Assembly (NCBI GenBank): GCA_965231925.1
Contig: OZ246894.1
Location: 3,038,001-3,102,000, forward strand
Source: Poriferisodalis sp965231925
GTDB taxonomy: Bacteria; Actinomycetota; Acidimicrobiia; Acidimicrobiales; Poriferisodalaceae
DNA length: 64,000 bases
Direction: 5' to 3'
Part shown: in pieces, positions 28,152-37,123 of the stretch
Layout: each line of letters starts with the position of its first letter
Numbering within the stretch: position 1 is the stretch's first letter
The notes under the pieces: model-generated
What the model was told of the DNA's origin: nothing
The model's input: only the letters and a program-made list of their open reading frames with translations
Databases searched by the model: none
Made by a program: the position numbers and the translations under genes

Positions 28152-28927
28152 TCTGTGCGGCGGCCCTCGGCGTCAGTGGGCGGGCCGGCGAAGGCTTGGG
28201 CGATGTCCATCCACCCCTTCGCCAGTGGCCCGTTGACCGACAGGCCCGTCTCGGTGTGGAAACGCCTCTGGGTCACTGCCAGGCAGAACTCATAGGCGTC
28301 GCCGCTCACCTTGTCGGCCGCGTCTTCGGGCCCCCACGTCCACACGGCCCCGCTCGGGGCATCCAATTCCACCCGCACCGGACCCTCGGGGGCCTCGAGG
28401 CCCCGGTTCGCGTAGCTCCAGCCGCGGGTGCCCACCCCGATGTGGGCGACATGGCGCAGCCGATCGGTGCGGGGCAATTCCCGACCGTGGGTGTCGGCCA
28501 CGTCATGGCCGTGCGACCACGTCTCCATGAGCCGGGCAGTCACGAACGACAGGGCGCCCATCGACGGGCCAAACCACGGAATCCGGTCTTTGCGGTCGAG
28601 CGGGCGCACCGCATCGAGCATCTTGGAGCGCTCGGCGCACATCCAGTCCCAGATCTCGGCTCCCGACATGGAGGCGAAGTCGAAGCCCGCTGCGGTGTGC
28701 AGGTCCATCTCGCCCCGTTCGGCCGCCGCCGTGAAGCCGCCGAAACGTTCGGGATCGACGACAGCCAGCGTCGCCACCCAGTCGGTCATGCCCAGGTGCG
28801 CCATCGTCTCGCGGCTGTCCCAGCCCTCCGCAGGCGTGGGCAGGCGCCATTGCTCCTCGCTGAGGTCGCTGACCACATCGCCGAGCGCGTCGGTTTCTGC
28901 CTGAAGGTCGTCGCAGATCTCGTCCAT
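28148..28927 (-). CDS. Mycothiol-dependent maleylpyruvate isomerase-like (DinB-fold) protein
   Basis: 259 residues from ATG 28927. Belongs to the actinobacterial TIGR03084-type family: N-terminal DinB four-helix bundle with the metal ligands recognisable in ETMAHLGMTDW and ETWSHGHDVAD, and a C-terminal domain with VRVELDAPSGAVWTWGPEDAADKVSG. Family members use mycothiol as cofactor or act as S-transferases; presence of mshC in the window agrees. Substrate unknown. First gene of the coaE operon. Confidence 0.85.
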   Translation of the reverse strand: MDEICDDLQAETDALGDVVSDLSEEQWRLPTPAEGWDSRETMAHLGMTDWVATLAVVDPERFGGFTAAAERGEMDLHTAAGFDFASMSGAEIWDWMCAERSKMLDAVRPLDRKDRIPWFGPSMGALSFVTARLMETWSHGHDVADTHGRELPRTDRLRHVAHIGVGTRGWSYANRGLEAPEGPVRVELDAPSGAVWTWGPEDAADKVSGDAYEFCLAVTQRRFHTETGLSVNGPLAKGWMDIAQAFAGPPTDAEGRRTE

Positions 28928-29087
28928 AAGAGCGGACCCTACCCGCGCCCCTGCAGGCGATTCTGTGGCGATCAGCGCCGACAGCTCCACCGGTGGGCTC
29001 TGCCCGCACGCCCCCCGGGGGATGCTGCGGTTGCCGAGCTGGACACCAGACCGGAGCGTGAGACAGCGGCTGACTAACTTGCGCTCG

Positions 29088-31175
29088 ATGAGCAGCTCCC
29101 CCGACAGCGAGAACTCCGCAGTCGCCGACACAGGCGTGCTGTGGCGGCCCGACGCCCCGCGATGCGCCTCGACCCAGCTCTGGCAGTTCGCCGAACAGGT
29201 CGGAATGGGGCTGAGCCGCCACTCCTACGCGGACCTGCACGCATGGTCGGTGCGCCATCCCGGGGCGTTCTGGCGCGCCGTGTGGGAGTTCTGCGACGGC
29301 ATCGGCGAGCTGGGTCCTGCATTCCTGAACGACGAGTCGGGCAGCGCGAGCGGCAGCCAGCCCGGACCCGGTCTTGAGTTCTTCGCCGGATCGAGCCTGA
29401 ACATCGCCGAGCACTACCTGCGGCCGGCCTCTGCGGGCGGCCCGCCACCCACTCACACCGCCCTGACCTTCATCGGCGAAGACGAGACCGAGCTGACTAT
29501 GACGCACGGCGATCTGCGGGCCGAGGTGGCGGCGTGCCAGCGGGCGCTGGCGGCGGACGGGGTCGGCGTGGGCGACCGGGTCGCCACCATGCTCCCCAAC
29601 GGCCCCGAGGCGCTCATCGTGTTCCTGGCCGCGGCGTCGCTGGGCGCCGTGTATTCCTCGGTCAGCCCCGACTTCGGCCTCGACGGCGTGCTCGACCGCT
29701 TCGGCCAGATCTCCCCGACCGTCATGGTTGCTGTCGATGGGTACTACTACAACGGCATCCGCCATCGCACCGCCGGCAAGGCCGCCGAGGTGGCCGCCAG
29801 CCTGGCGAGCTCGGGTACATCGCTGCGGCGGCTCGTCATCGCGCCGTACGACCGCAGCGATGACGCCAGCGCGGCCGAGTCATCCGCCGATGTGCCGGAT
29901 TCGTCGACGTCGTGGGCTGAGTGGCTGGCGCCTCACCGCGCCGCGACCGGCGACGATCTCACCTTCGAACGGCTCGACTTCGACCAGCCCGTGTACATCT
30001 TGTATTCGTCGGGCACCACCGGGAAGCCGAAATGCATCGTTCACCGGGCCGGCGGCGCGCTGCTCAAGCTGTGGAGCGAGCAGCGGCTGCACTTCGACGT
30101 CCGCCCGGGCGATCGTGTCATGTACTTCACCACCACCGGCTGGATGATGTGGAACTGGCTCGTCGCCGGGCTGGCCAGCGGCGCATCGCTGGTGCTCTAC
30201 GACGGGTCGCCGTTTCATCCCGGTCCGGCGCGGCTGTTCGACGTGGCCGACCACTGCGGCGTCACGCTGTTCGGCGTCAGCGCCAAGTTCATCGAAGGCG
30301 CCATGAAGGCGGGCCTGCGGCCGGCGCAGACCCATGCGCTCGACACCGTGCGCACGATCTCTTCGACAGGTTCTCCCTTGGCGCCGGAAGGCTTCGACTG
30401 GGTGTACGAACACGTGAAGGCCGACGTCCACCTGGCTTCGTTCTCCGGCGGCACCGACATCTGCGGCGGTTTCGTGATCGGCGACCCGACGGGTCCGGTG
30501 CGCCGCGGCGAGATCCAGGTGGCTGCGCTCGGCCTCGATGTCGACGTGGCGGGTGCCGATGGTGCGTCGCTCGGGGCGGGTTCCCAGGGCGAGCTGGTGT
30601 GCCGCAACCCATTCGTGTCGATGCCGCTGCGCTTCTGGGACGATCCTGACGACGCTCGCTACCGGTCTGCTTACTTCGAGCGCTTCGATGGCGTGTGGCA
30701 TCACGGCGATTTCGCCGAGTGGACGCCGAGCGGCGGGATGATCATCAGCGGGCGCTCCGACGCGACTTTGAATCCCGGTGGAGTGCGTATCGGCACCGCT
30801 GAGATCTACCGGCAGGTCGATCAGGTCAACGAGGTGATCGAGAGTGTGGTCATCGGCCAGCGAGTCCCTGCGGGCGACGGATCGGCTGCCAGCGCGGACA
30901 CCCGAGTGGTGCTGTTCGTGAAGCTCCGCGAGGGTCTCACGCTCAACGACACGCTCACCGCCAGGATCCGCTCGCAGATCCGCGCCGGCGCCTCGCCACG
31001 CCACGTGCCCGCCGTGATCGCCCAGGTGCCCGCGATTCCCCGCACACGTTCGGGAAAGCTCGTAGAGCTCGCGGTTCGAGACGTCGTCGAGGGCCGACCG
31101 GTGGCCAACGTCGAGGCCATCGACGACCCAGCTGCTCTTGCGCATTTCGCAGACCATCCCGCACTGGGCACATAG
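29088..31175 (+). CDS. aacS: Acetoacetyl-CoA synthetase
   Basis: 695-residue adenylate-forming enzyme, longer than typical acetyl-CoA synthetase. Diagnostic blocks are YILYSSGTTGKPKCIVHRAGG (P-loop), FTTTGWMMWNWLVAGLASGASLVLYDGSP (the acetoacetate ligase version, residues about 345-374), TISSTGSPLAPEGFDWV and FSGGTDICGGF, and the catalytic Lys near the end in RTRSGKLVELAVRDV. Activates acetoacetate for lipid or polyhydroxyalkanoate metabolism in the cytosol. ATG 29088 is used; the frame is open 123 bases further. Divergent from the mycothiol-dependent gene. Confidence 0.92.
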   Translation: MSSSPDSENSAVADTGVLWRPDAPRCASTQLWQFAEQVGMGLSRHSYADLHAWSVRHPGAFWRAVWEFCDGIGELGPAFLNDESGSASGSQPGPGLEFFAGSSLNIAEHYLRPASAGGPPPTHTALTFIGEDETELTMTHGDLRAEVAACQRALAADGVGVGDRVATMLPNGPEALIVFLAAASLGAVYSSVSPDFGLDGVLDRFGQISPTVMVAVDGYYYNGIRHRTAGKAAEVAASLASSGTSLRRLVIAPYDRSDDASAAESSADVPDSSTSWAEWLAPHRAATGDDLTFERLDFDQPVYILYSSGTTGKPKCIVHRAGGALLKLWSEQRLHFDVRPGDRVMYFTTTGWMMWNWLVAGLASGASLVLYDGSPFHPGPARLFDVADHCGVTLFGVSAKFIEGAMKAGLRPAQTHALDTVRTISSTGSPLAPEGFDWVYEHVKADVHLASFSGGTDICGGFVIGDPTGPVRRGEIQVAALGLDVDVAGADGASLGAGSQGELVCRNPFVSMPLRFWDDPDDARYRSAYFERFDGVWHHGDFAEWTPSGGMIISGRSDATLNPGGVRIGTAEIYRQVDQVNEVIESVVIGQRVPAGDGSAASADTRVVLFVKLREGLTLNDTLTARIRSQIRAGASPRHVPAVIAQVPAIPRTRSGKLVELAVRDVVEGRPVANVEAIDDPAALAHFADHPALGT

Positions 31176-31229
31176 GAGCATGCACCATTGGTCACCGAGC
31201 CGAGCGCGCTGACAAGGGAGCGCTGATTC

Positions 31230-31607
31230 ATGACTCTTGTCAAACCCGCAGCGGTCTACGTGAAGCTCGTCGCGGCCGCGGTGGTGACCACGCTGTTCAC
31301 CTATCCGTTTTTTCGGGCAGACCAGCCCGAGAACTTCGACATCTGGTCGGTGCTCAACTGGTTCATGGCCGCAGCGCTGGCTGTGGTGCTGCTCACGACA
31401 TGGCGGCGCAGATCTGCGGCGGGCGCCCACGACAAGAACGCGCGGGCCATGTTCGTCTTCGCCGTCGCTGTCACCATTGCATTCGTCCCGAACTGGTTTG
31501 CCGACATCGTCGACAGCAGCGACAACCTCACGATGTGGTACCTCATCGACACGGCCCTACCGATCCTGCTGTGGACCGAAGGACACCGTCTGTGGAAGTC
31601 GGTGTAG
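31230..31607 (+). CDS. Small multi-pass membrane protein
   Basis: 125 residues with three to four hydrophobic segments (VYVKLVAAAVVTTLFTYPFF, LNWFMAAALAVVLLTTW, MFVFAVAVTIAFVPNWF, YLIDTALPILLW). A GGGAGC sequence lies about nine bases before ATG 31230. Lies 54 bases after aacS on the same strand and converges with the thiamine permease. No family recognised. Confidence 0.65.
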   Translation: MTLVKPAAVYVKLVAAAVVTTLFTYPFFRADQPENFDIWSVLNWFMAAALAVVLLTTWRRRSAAGAHDKNARAMFVFAVAVTIAFVPNWFADIVDSSDNLTMWYLIDTALPILLWTEGHRLWKSV

Positions 31608-31646
31608 CGCCACCGGCTTCGACGCTCCGCCACAGCGTGCCGACCG

Positions 31647-33374
31647 CTAGAACAGCGATTCGTCGGTGCGTCGCAAACCCTCGATGATCAGCACCGACGC
31701 CGCCGTCGCGGCCATGAGCACCACCGCGAGTGCCATCGCCTGACCGCGCAAGCTCTCGCCGGGCGTTCCGAGCAGACGGAATAGGGCGAGCGGCGCCGTC
31801 AACGTGTCGGGTCGTCTCGGCAGGAACGCGGTTGCGCCGAACTCACCGAGCGACACGGCGAATGCGAATGCCGCGCCCACCGCCACCGCTCGTGATGCAA
31901 TCGGCACATCCACCTCACGGCGAGTACGCAAAGGCGACGCACCGAGCACCGATGCCGCCTCCCGCAACCGGTCGTCGATCGAACGCAGCGTCGGCACCAA
32001 CGTCCGCACAACGAACGGCATCCCGACCAGGGCGTGTGCGACAGGGATGATCCACCACGCGGTGCGGAAGTTCAGCGGTGGCGTGTCCAGCGCCAGCAAC
32101 ATCCCCAGCCCCACGGTCACGGCGGACACACCGAGCGGCAGCGTCAATCCGATATCGAAGAGGCGCCGCAGCCATGTGCTGCCATGTCGACGCAATGACC
32201 CATCGCGCCTGCGACGCAGCGCAACGTCCGATGACGGCTCGGGTTCTCGCACGATGACGACTCGGCGCCCAGCGGCGTTCGGTCGACTGCCTACGACGAC
32301 CGCCGACGCCATGGAACCGACGATTGTGGCGATAATCGAAGCCATCACTGCGAATCCCAACGAATGTCGCAATGCAGCGAGCGCCGTGGTTGGCAGCATC
32401 TGCACGCGGTCAGCGAGCGCGACGAAGTTGGCCACGCCGTATCCCTCGCCAGTCGCAAATGCCCGCTCCATCAGTGTGATGATCGGCACGCCGAGCAGCC
32501 CGAAAGCCACCGCGCCATTCACTGCGATCACGCCGCGTCGGCGCCGCGGTGCTGTGCGCCCCGGTGCCCGCCGGGCGACCGCCCGACGCCGCTCGGCTGC
32601 GCCCGCCAGCGTGACCAGCGCTGCTACGGCAACGAGCTGGCACAGCGCCAGCGCAGCAGCGGTCTCGAAGTCGAGCCGGGTGATGGCATACCGGTAGATC
32701 TCGGTCTCGACCGTGGCCCGGGCAGGCCCGCCGAGAATCAGGATCACCCCGAACGAGGTGAACGAGAACAGGAACGTGACTGCCGCAGCGGCCGCGACAG
32801 CGGGCCGAAGCAGCGGCCAGGTGACGTGCCGGAAAGCGCGCACCGGCGTCGCCCCGAGCATGGCTGCCGCATCGGTGTTGCGGCCGTCGAGGCCGGCCCA
32901 CCACGATCCGACCGTCCGCACGACCACGGCGTAGTTGAAGAAGACGTGTGCCAGCAGGATCGCCCACACGGTGTGGTGCAGCGACAGGGCGCCGTCATTG
33001 AGGCCGAAGCGATCGAAGACCGCTTCGAAGGCACCGGCCACGACCACCGTCGGCAGCACGAACGGCACGGTGATGACGGCGCGAGCGATCCGTCGCGTCC
33101 TCGGCCGCAGGCGCGCCAGCGCCGCCGCCGCAGGAATGCCGACGGCCAGCGTGAGCGCCGTGGAGGCCACCGCCTGCCAGACCGTGAACCACAGCACGCC
33201 CCGAATCGCGGAGCGGCCCAGCACATCGCCGAGCCCGCTGAGCCCGTCGCCCACGACGGTGAGCACCGGGTACGCGAAGAACACCGCCACGAAGGCGAGC
33301 GGTGCCGCCGCAGCGAGCGCCCACCCGAGCGCTGCCGCTGCGGGGTGCCGCCGCAGGGGCCGGGCCATCGTCAC
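31647..33374 (-). CDS. thiP: Thiamine-type ABC transporter permease
   Basis: 575 residues, two fused permease halves with about 12 helices. Both halves carry the cytoplasmic EAA loop: DAAAMLGATPVRAFRHVTWP (about 175) and REAASVLGASPLRTRREVDV (about 480). The double-permease layout is that of ThiP/FbpB-type importers; the TPP riboswitch and ThiB-like binding protein upstream make thiamine the best substrate. No ATPase gene (thiQ) follows: the operon ends at a convergent gene. GTG 33374 or ATG 33368 are the possible starts, 22 to 28 bases after thiB. Confidence 0.88.
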   Translation of the reverse strand: MTMARPLRRHPAAAALGWALAAAAPLAFVAVFFAYPVLTVVGDGLSGLGDVLGRSAIRGVLWFTVWQAVASTALTLAVGIPAAAALARLRPRTRRIARAVITVPFVLPTVVVAGAFEAVFDRFGLNDGALSLHHTVWAILLAHVFFNYAVVVRTVGSWWAGLDGRNTDAAAMLGATPVRAFRHVTWPLLRPAVAAAAAVTFLFSFTSFGVILILGGPARATVETEIYRYAITRLDFETAAALALCQLVAVAALVTLAGAAERRRAVARRAPGRTAPRRRRGVIAVNGAVAFGLLGVPIITLMERAFATGEGYGVANFVALADRVQMLPTTALAALRHSLGFAVMASIIATIVGSMASAVVVGSRPNAAGRRVVIVREPEPSSDVALRRRRDGSLRRHGSTWLRRLFDIGLTLPLGVSAVTVGLGMLLALDTPPLNFRTAWWIIPVAHALVGMPFVVRTLVPTLRSIDDRLREAASVLGASPLRTRREVDVPIASRAVAVGAAFAFAVSLGEFGATAFLPRRPDTLTAPLALFRLLGTPGESLRGQAMALAVVLMAATAASVLIIEGLRRTDESLF

Positions 33375-33396
33375 ATCTGTGTCGTGGAGCGTGCGC

Positions 33397-34533
33397 TCAA
33401 CGCAAGACGATCTCCACCCACCGCTCGGTCCATGCGTCGCGGTTGGCCTCGATCTCGGCCGGGTCGATCATCAGCGGATGCGGGGGCACTGCGGTGTGCT
33501 CAACGAACTCCGGCGGGAGCGTCGCATTCTCGATGACGGGATACACGAACATGTTGAGCGGCACGTCGTTCTGCCACGTCTCGCTCAGCATGAAGTCGAT
33601 GAGCGCCTGCGCACCCGCCTCGTTGTCGGTCCCTGAGAGAATGCCGGCGAACTCGATCTGGCGGTAGCACGAGTCGGTGATGACCCCGGTGGGCGCGGTG
33701 TCGGTCGGCGGGTCGGCGTAGATCACTTCGGCAGGCGGGCTCGACGCATACGACACGACCACCGACCGGTCGCCGCCGCCGGCAACGAACTCCCCGTAGT
33801 AGGCGTCTTCCCAGCCAGCAGTCACCGCGACGCCGTTCGCTCGCAAGTCCTCCCAGTACAGCTCCCAGCGGTCACCGTAGAAGGCAATGGTGGCGAGCAG
33901 GAAGGCCAAGCCCGGCGAGGAAGTCTCGGGATGCTGCACGACCAGCTGGTCGGCGAATTCGGGGAAGGCCAGCTCGTCGAGCGTCACGGGCTCCCACGGC
34001 ACCGCGTCCTTCCAGTAGTTCACGCACACGTCGCCGTAATCGACGGGGGTGACCCGGTGGCGCCGATCGAGTTGAAATTCCTCGGGGACACCGGCGAGCG
34101 CCGGTGATTCGTACCGCTCGAAGATGCCGGCGTCCAGGCCGCGCCGCAGGAACGTGTTGTCGATGCCGAACAGCACATCGCCCAGGGGTGCGTCCTTGGT
34201 CAGGATCGCCTCGGCCACGAGGGTGCCGGTGTCTCCGACCTCGAGCAGCTCCACCGTCACGCCGGTCTGGGCCGTGAATTCCTCGAGCGTTCCTTCCGAC
34301 AGATTGAACGAGTCATGAGTGATCAGCGTGACTGTCGTGCCGTCGATCGACGGCGGCTCGGCGGCTGGCTCCTCGGTTTGGGGACCTGCTGCAGACGGAG
34401 ACTCTGTCTCGGGCGGCGGGGCCGGAAAATCAGTCTCGGGGACGTCGCCGTCGCCGCACGCCGCGACCAACAGCATCGCTGCCGCGACGACGACTGCAAA
34501 GCGAAACGGCCGGCGCTTTGGGTGGGTGATCAT
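33397..34533 (-). CDS. thiB: Thiamine-binding lipoprotein
   Basis: 378-residue periplasmic-type binding protein. A signal peptide ends in the lipobox LLVAACG (Cys about 26), so it is membrane-anchored; a 35-residue Pro/Glu-rich linker follows. The mature domain begins VTLITHDSFNLSEG and contains PLGDVLFGIDNTFL, YGDVCVNYWKD and VSYASSPPAEV, matching the ThiB/TbpA family. First gene of a riboswitch-controlled operon with thiP, 22 bases apart. Ribosome binding site GGAGG six bases before ATG 34533 lies within the riboswitch. Confidence 0.9.
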   Translation of the reverse strand: MITHPKRRPFRFAVVVAAAMLLVAACGDGDVPETDFPAPPPETESPSAAGPQTEEPAAEPPSIDGTTVTLITHDSFNLSEGTLEEFTAQTGVTVELLEVGDTGTLVAEAILTKDAPLGDVLFGIDNTFLRRGLDAGIFERYESPALAGVPEEFQLDRRHRVTPVDYGDVCVNYWKDAVPWEPVTLDELAFPEFADQLVVQHPETSSPGLAFLLATIAFYGDRWELYWEDLRANGVAVTAGWEDAYYGEFVAGGGDRSVVVSYASSPPAEVIYADPPTDTAPTGVITDSCYRQIEFAGILSGTDNEAGAQALIDFMLSETWQNDVPLNMFVYPVIENATLPPEFVEHTAVPPHPLMIDPAEIEANRDAWTERWVEIVLR

Positions 34534-34534
34534 G

Positions 34535-34625
34535 TGCTTCCTCCGCTGGCATTACCCAGATCAGGTTCTCGGGTCGGCGTCAGCACTGCTGCCGCCCTCT
34601 CAGCCCCACGGGCTCCCCGGTGTGT
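34535..34625 (-). ncRNA. TPP (THI-box) riboswitch
   Basis: Minus strand shows the aptamer consensus in order: GGGGAGCCC, GGGGCTGAGAGGG, CCGAGAACCTGATCTGG, GTAATGCCAGCGGAGGA. The thiB ribosome binding site GGAGG (34544-34540) is the 3' edge of the aptamer, so thiamine pyrophosphate binding would directly hide it; no terminator-type poly-T hairpin is seen, so control is probably translational. Function from the well-known Rfam TPP family. Confidence 0.94.
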
Positions 34626-34689
34626 GTTGTGCCGGTCACCCTACCGTGGGCAACGGATCACCTCGGCGCTCAGTCGCCCGACGCAGGGC

Positions 34690-35757
34690 TCAGAACCAGC
34701 GGCGTGAAGGACTGTGGCGGGTCAGCACCGGCGCCGTCGAGATGTAATCCAGCAGCTCGAGCTGGTCTGCGCTCAGGTAGCGGGTGCGCCCGGCGACCTC
34801 GTCGAGCGGAGGGTGTGCGATGCCGGTGGAGTGGACTCCCACCAGGCAGCCCGACTGCCCCTCCATGAGCACCTCCACGGCTCGGGCGCCGAGCCGGCTT
34901 CCCAGCAGCCGGTCCGCCGGCGTGGGCGGCCCGCCCCGCTGGATGTAGCCCAGCACGGTTGTGCGGGTGTCGAACCCGGTCCGCTCAGCCAGCAGGTCGC
35001 CGACGAACTGCCCCATGCCGTCCAGGACGCGATTGCCCCACTCGTCGGATCCCGTGTCGGGGGTGTCGACGCTGCCGTCGGGAATGGCGCCTTCGGCCAC
35101 CACCACGATCGACGCATTGCGATCACGGTCATGACGGGCGACGAGGCGCGCAGCAATCTCGTCGATGTTGAACGGCACCTCGGGAACCAGAACGGCCGCC
35201 GCCCCCCCGGCGATGCCGGCGCCTGCGGCGATGTGTCCGGTATCGCGTCCCATGACCTCGAGCACCATGATCCGGTTGTGCGACTCGGCGGTGGTGTGCA
35301 GCCGGTCGACCGCCTCGGTGGCGACGCCCAGCGCAGTGTCGAAGCCGATGCAGATGTCGGTGCCGCAGACATCGTTGTCGATGGTCTTGGGCACCGCGAC
35401 CACCGGGAAACCGGCATCGGCCAGTCGCCCGGCGGTGATCAGCGTGCCGTCGCCGCCGATGGTCACCAGCGCCTCGACGCCGTCGCGCTCGAGCTGCGCG
35501 ATCAGCGGCGCCGGGCCCTCGGTCTCCAGCCGGCGGCTGCTGCGCGAGGTGCCGAGCATCGTGCCGCCCCGCGGCAGCACCCCGCGCATCGCCTCGGCAT
35601 CCAGCGTGACGGTGTCGCCGTCGAGCACGCCGTTCCAGCCCCGCCGGTACCCGACGACGTTGCAGTCGAGCTCGTGGCCGGCCATGCGCACCACCGCTCG
35701 GAGTGCCGCATTCAGCCCGGCACAGTCGCCCCCGCCGGTGAGCACCCCGATCTGCAC
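34690..35757 (-). CDS. pfkA: 6-phosphofructokinase
   Basis: Phosphorylates fructose 6-phosphate in glycolysis. 355 residues, start GTG 35757. Motifs: GVLTGGGDCAGLNAALR (phosphate loop), GGTMLGTSRS, IGGDGTLITAGR, VPKTIDNDVCGTD, VEVMGRDTGHIA-type sequence and YIQRGGPPTPADR. The residue matching E. coli Gly104 is Gly (GGDGT), as in ATP users, while the position matching Gly124 is Lys (PKTIDND), seen in the actinobacterial/PPi-related group. ATP use is likely, but PPi use cannot be excluded from sequence alone. Confidence 0.92.
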   Translation of the reverse strand: MQIGVLTGGGDCAGLNAALRAVVRMAGHELDCNVVGYRRGWNGVLDGDTVTLDAEAMRGVLPRGGTMLGTSRSSRRLETEGPAPLIAQLERDGVEALVTIGGDGTLITAGRLADAGFPVVAVPKTIDNDVCGTDICIGFDTALGVATEAVDRLHTTAESHNRIMVLEVMGRDTGHIAAGAGIAGGAAAVLVPEVPFNIDEIAARLVARHDRDRNASIVVVAEGAIPDGSVDTPDTGSDEWGNRVLDGMGQFVGDLLAERTGFDTRTTVLGYIQRGGPPTPADRLLGSRLGARAVEVLMEGQSGCLVGVHSTGIAHPPLDEVAGRTRYLSADQLELLDYISTAPVLTRHSPSRRWF

Positions 35758-35883
35758 GGGCTCACGCTACTGGCGGGCCGTCGAGCGCTTGTCGGGCGCC
35801 ATGTGCGTGGACACGAGCTGTCTCCGGGTCGATCTGCACGCGGGGCAACTCGGCGCCAGTCGCCGGACAGCCCGCAGCCAGAT

Positions 35884-37086
35884 TCAGGCCCTGACGAGCA
35901 CCCCTGCAGCCTCGAGCTGGTCGAGTCGATCTTGTCCGTACCCGAGCAGCCCGCCGATGACGTCGCGGTTGTCCGCGCCGCGGGCGGCGACGTGGCCGTC
36001 AGTGCCGATGCCTGAGCCGAGCGCGGGGCGCGCGGGCACCCGGAAGCCCGAGGCAGTCTCGGCCAGCAGCCCGCGATGCGCGGCCCAGTCGGTCTCGGCC
36101 AGCTCAGTGAGCGAGCGCATCTCGGCCACGCTGAACGGGGTGCCGTCCTCGATGGTGCGCCGGAATTCCTCCACGTCGGCAAAGCCCGCCGCCCACTGGG
36201 TCATCTCGTCGTACAGCTCATAGCGGTTGGCCATGCGTGCGGAAGGCGTGGCGAATCGAGGGTCGTCGGCCAGCTCGGGCCGGCCCATGGCCTTGAGCAG
36301 GCCGTCGAACCACGCCGTGGGGTTGCCGGCTATCGCCCACACCCGCCCGTCGGGCAGCACCAGGATCGGGCACTCGTGGGCGAGACCGGCGTTGGGCCCG
36401 TCCCAGCCGCCGGCCAGCTCCAGCGCCGACCATTCCTGGATGTACACCATCGCTTCGACCATGCAGACGTCGATGTGGCCGCCGCGGCCCGTGCGCGCCG
36501 CCTTGACCAGCATCGCGTTGACGGTTGCGGCGGCCGACATAGCGGTCACGATGTCGCCCAGCACCAACGGCGGATTCTCGGGCTGGGCGCCGGTCTCGCG
36601 CATGGCGTAGTCGATGTAGCCCGACTCCATGTGGCCGACGGGTGCATAGGCCCGCTTGTCGGCCCACGGCCCGGTCTGGCCGAAGCCCGTGATCGAGCAG
36701 TACACGAGCGCAGGATGCGCAGCGCACATCTCCTCCGCGCCGAGCCCGAACTTGGCCATCACCCCCGGCCGGTAGTTCTCCACCACGACGTCGCAGCGGC
36801 CGATGAGCTCGCGCACCAGCTCGGTGGCCCCTGGCGCACGCAGGTCGATCGAGCAGAAGCGCTTGCCGGCGTTCTGCTGGGAGAAGTACGGGTTGACATC
36901 GCCGGGCACATAGGGCGGGAAGGTGCGGCTGAGGTCGCCGTCGGTCGGCTCGATCTTGATGACCTCGGCCCCCAGGTCCGCCATCATCCGCGTGGCCAGC
37001 GGCCCCGCCACTACACGGGTGAAGTCCAGCACCCGGATGCCGTCGAGCGGCCGCTGCGCCGCTGCGCCTTGGTGCACGTCCGACAT
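35884..37086 (-). CDS. CaiB/BaiF class III CoA transferase
   Basis: 400 residues. N-terminal LDGIRVLDFTRVVAGPLATRMMADLGAEVIKIE, NAGKRFCSIDLR, VVENYRPGVMAKFGLG and the catalytic Asp in VLGDIVTAMSA are all family hallmarks. These enzymes move CoA between acyl groups (formyl/oxalyl, carnitine, succinyl and others); substrate not predictable. Together with the second such gene at 62.1 kb it suggests catabolism of branched or aromatic-derived acids. Last conserved gene before the accessory island at 37.1 kb. Confidence 0.9.
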   Translation of the reverse strand: MSDVHQGAAAQRPLDGIRVLDFTRVVAGPLATRMMADLGAEVIKIEPTDGDLSRTFPPYVPGDVNPYFSQQNAGKRFCSIDLRAPGATELVRELIGRCDVVVENYRPGVMAKFGLGAEEMCAAHPALVYCSITGFGQTGPWADKRAYAPVGHMESGYIDYAMRETGAQPENPPLVLGDIVTAMSAAATVNAMLVKAARTGRGGHIDVCMVEAMVYIQEWSALELAGGWDGPNAGLAHECPILVLPDGRVWAIAGNPTAWFDGLLKAMGRPELADDPRFATPSARMANRYELYDEMTQWAAGFADVEEFRRTIEDGTPFSVAEMRSLTELAETDWAAHRGLLAETASGFRVPARPALGSGIGTDGHVAARGADNRDVIGGLLGYGQDRLDQLEAAGVLVRA

Positions 37087-37123
37087 AGCGCCGCGAATTC
37101 TGCCACGCCACCGGCTGGCCGAC

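Noticed and set aside
34690..35757. Pyrophosphate-dependent phosphofructokinase
   Set aside because: The key position is Gly (GGDGT) rather than Asp, so the PPi label is not supported.
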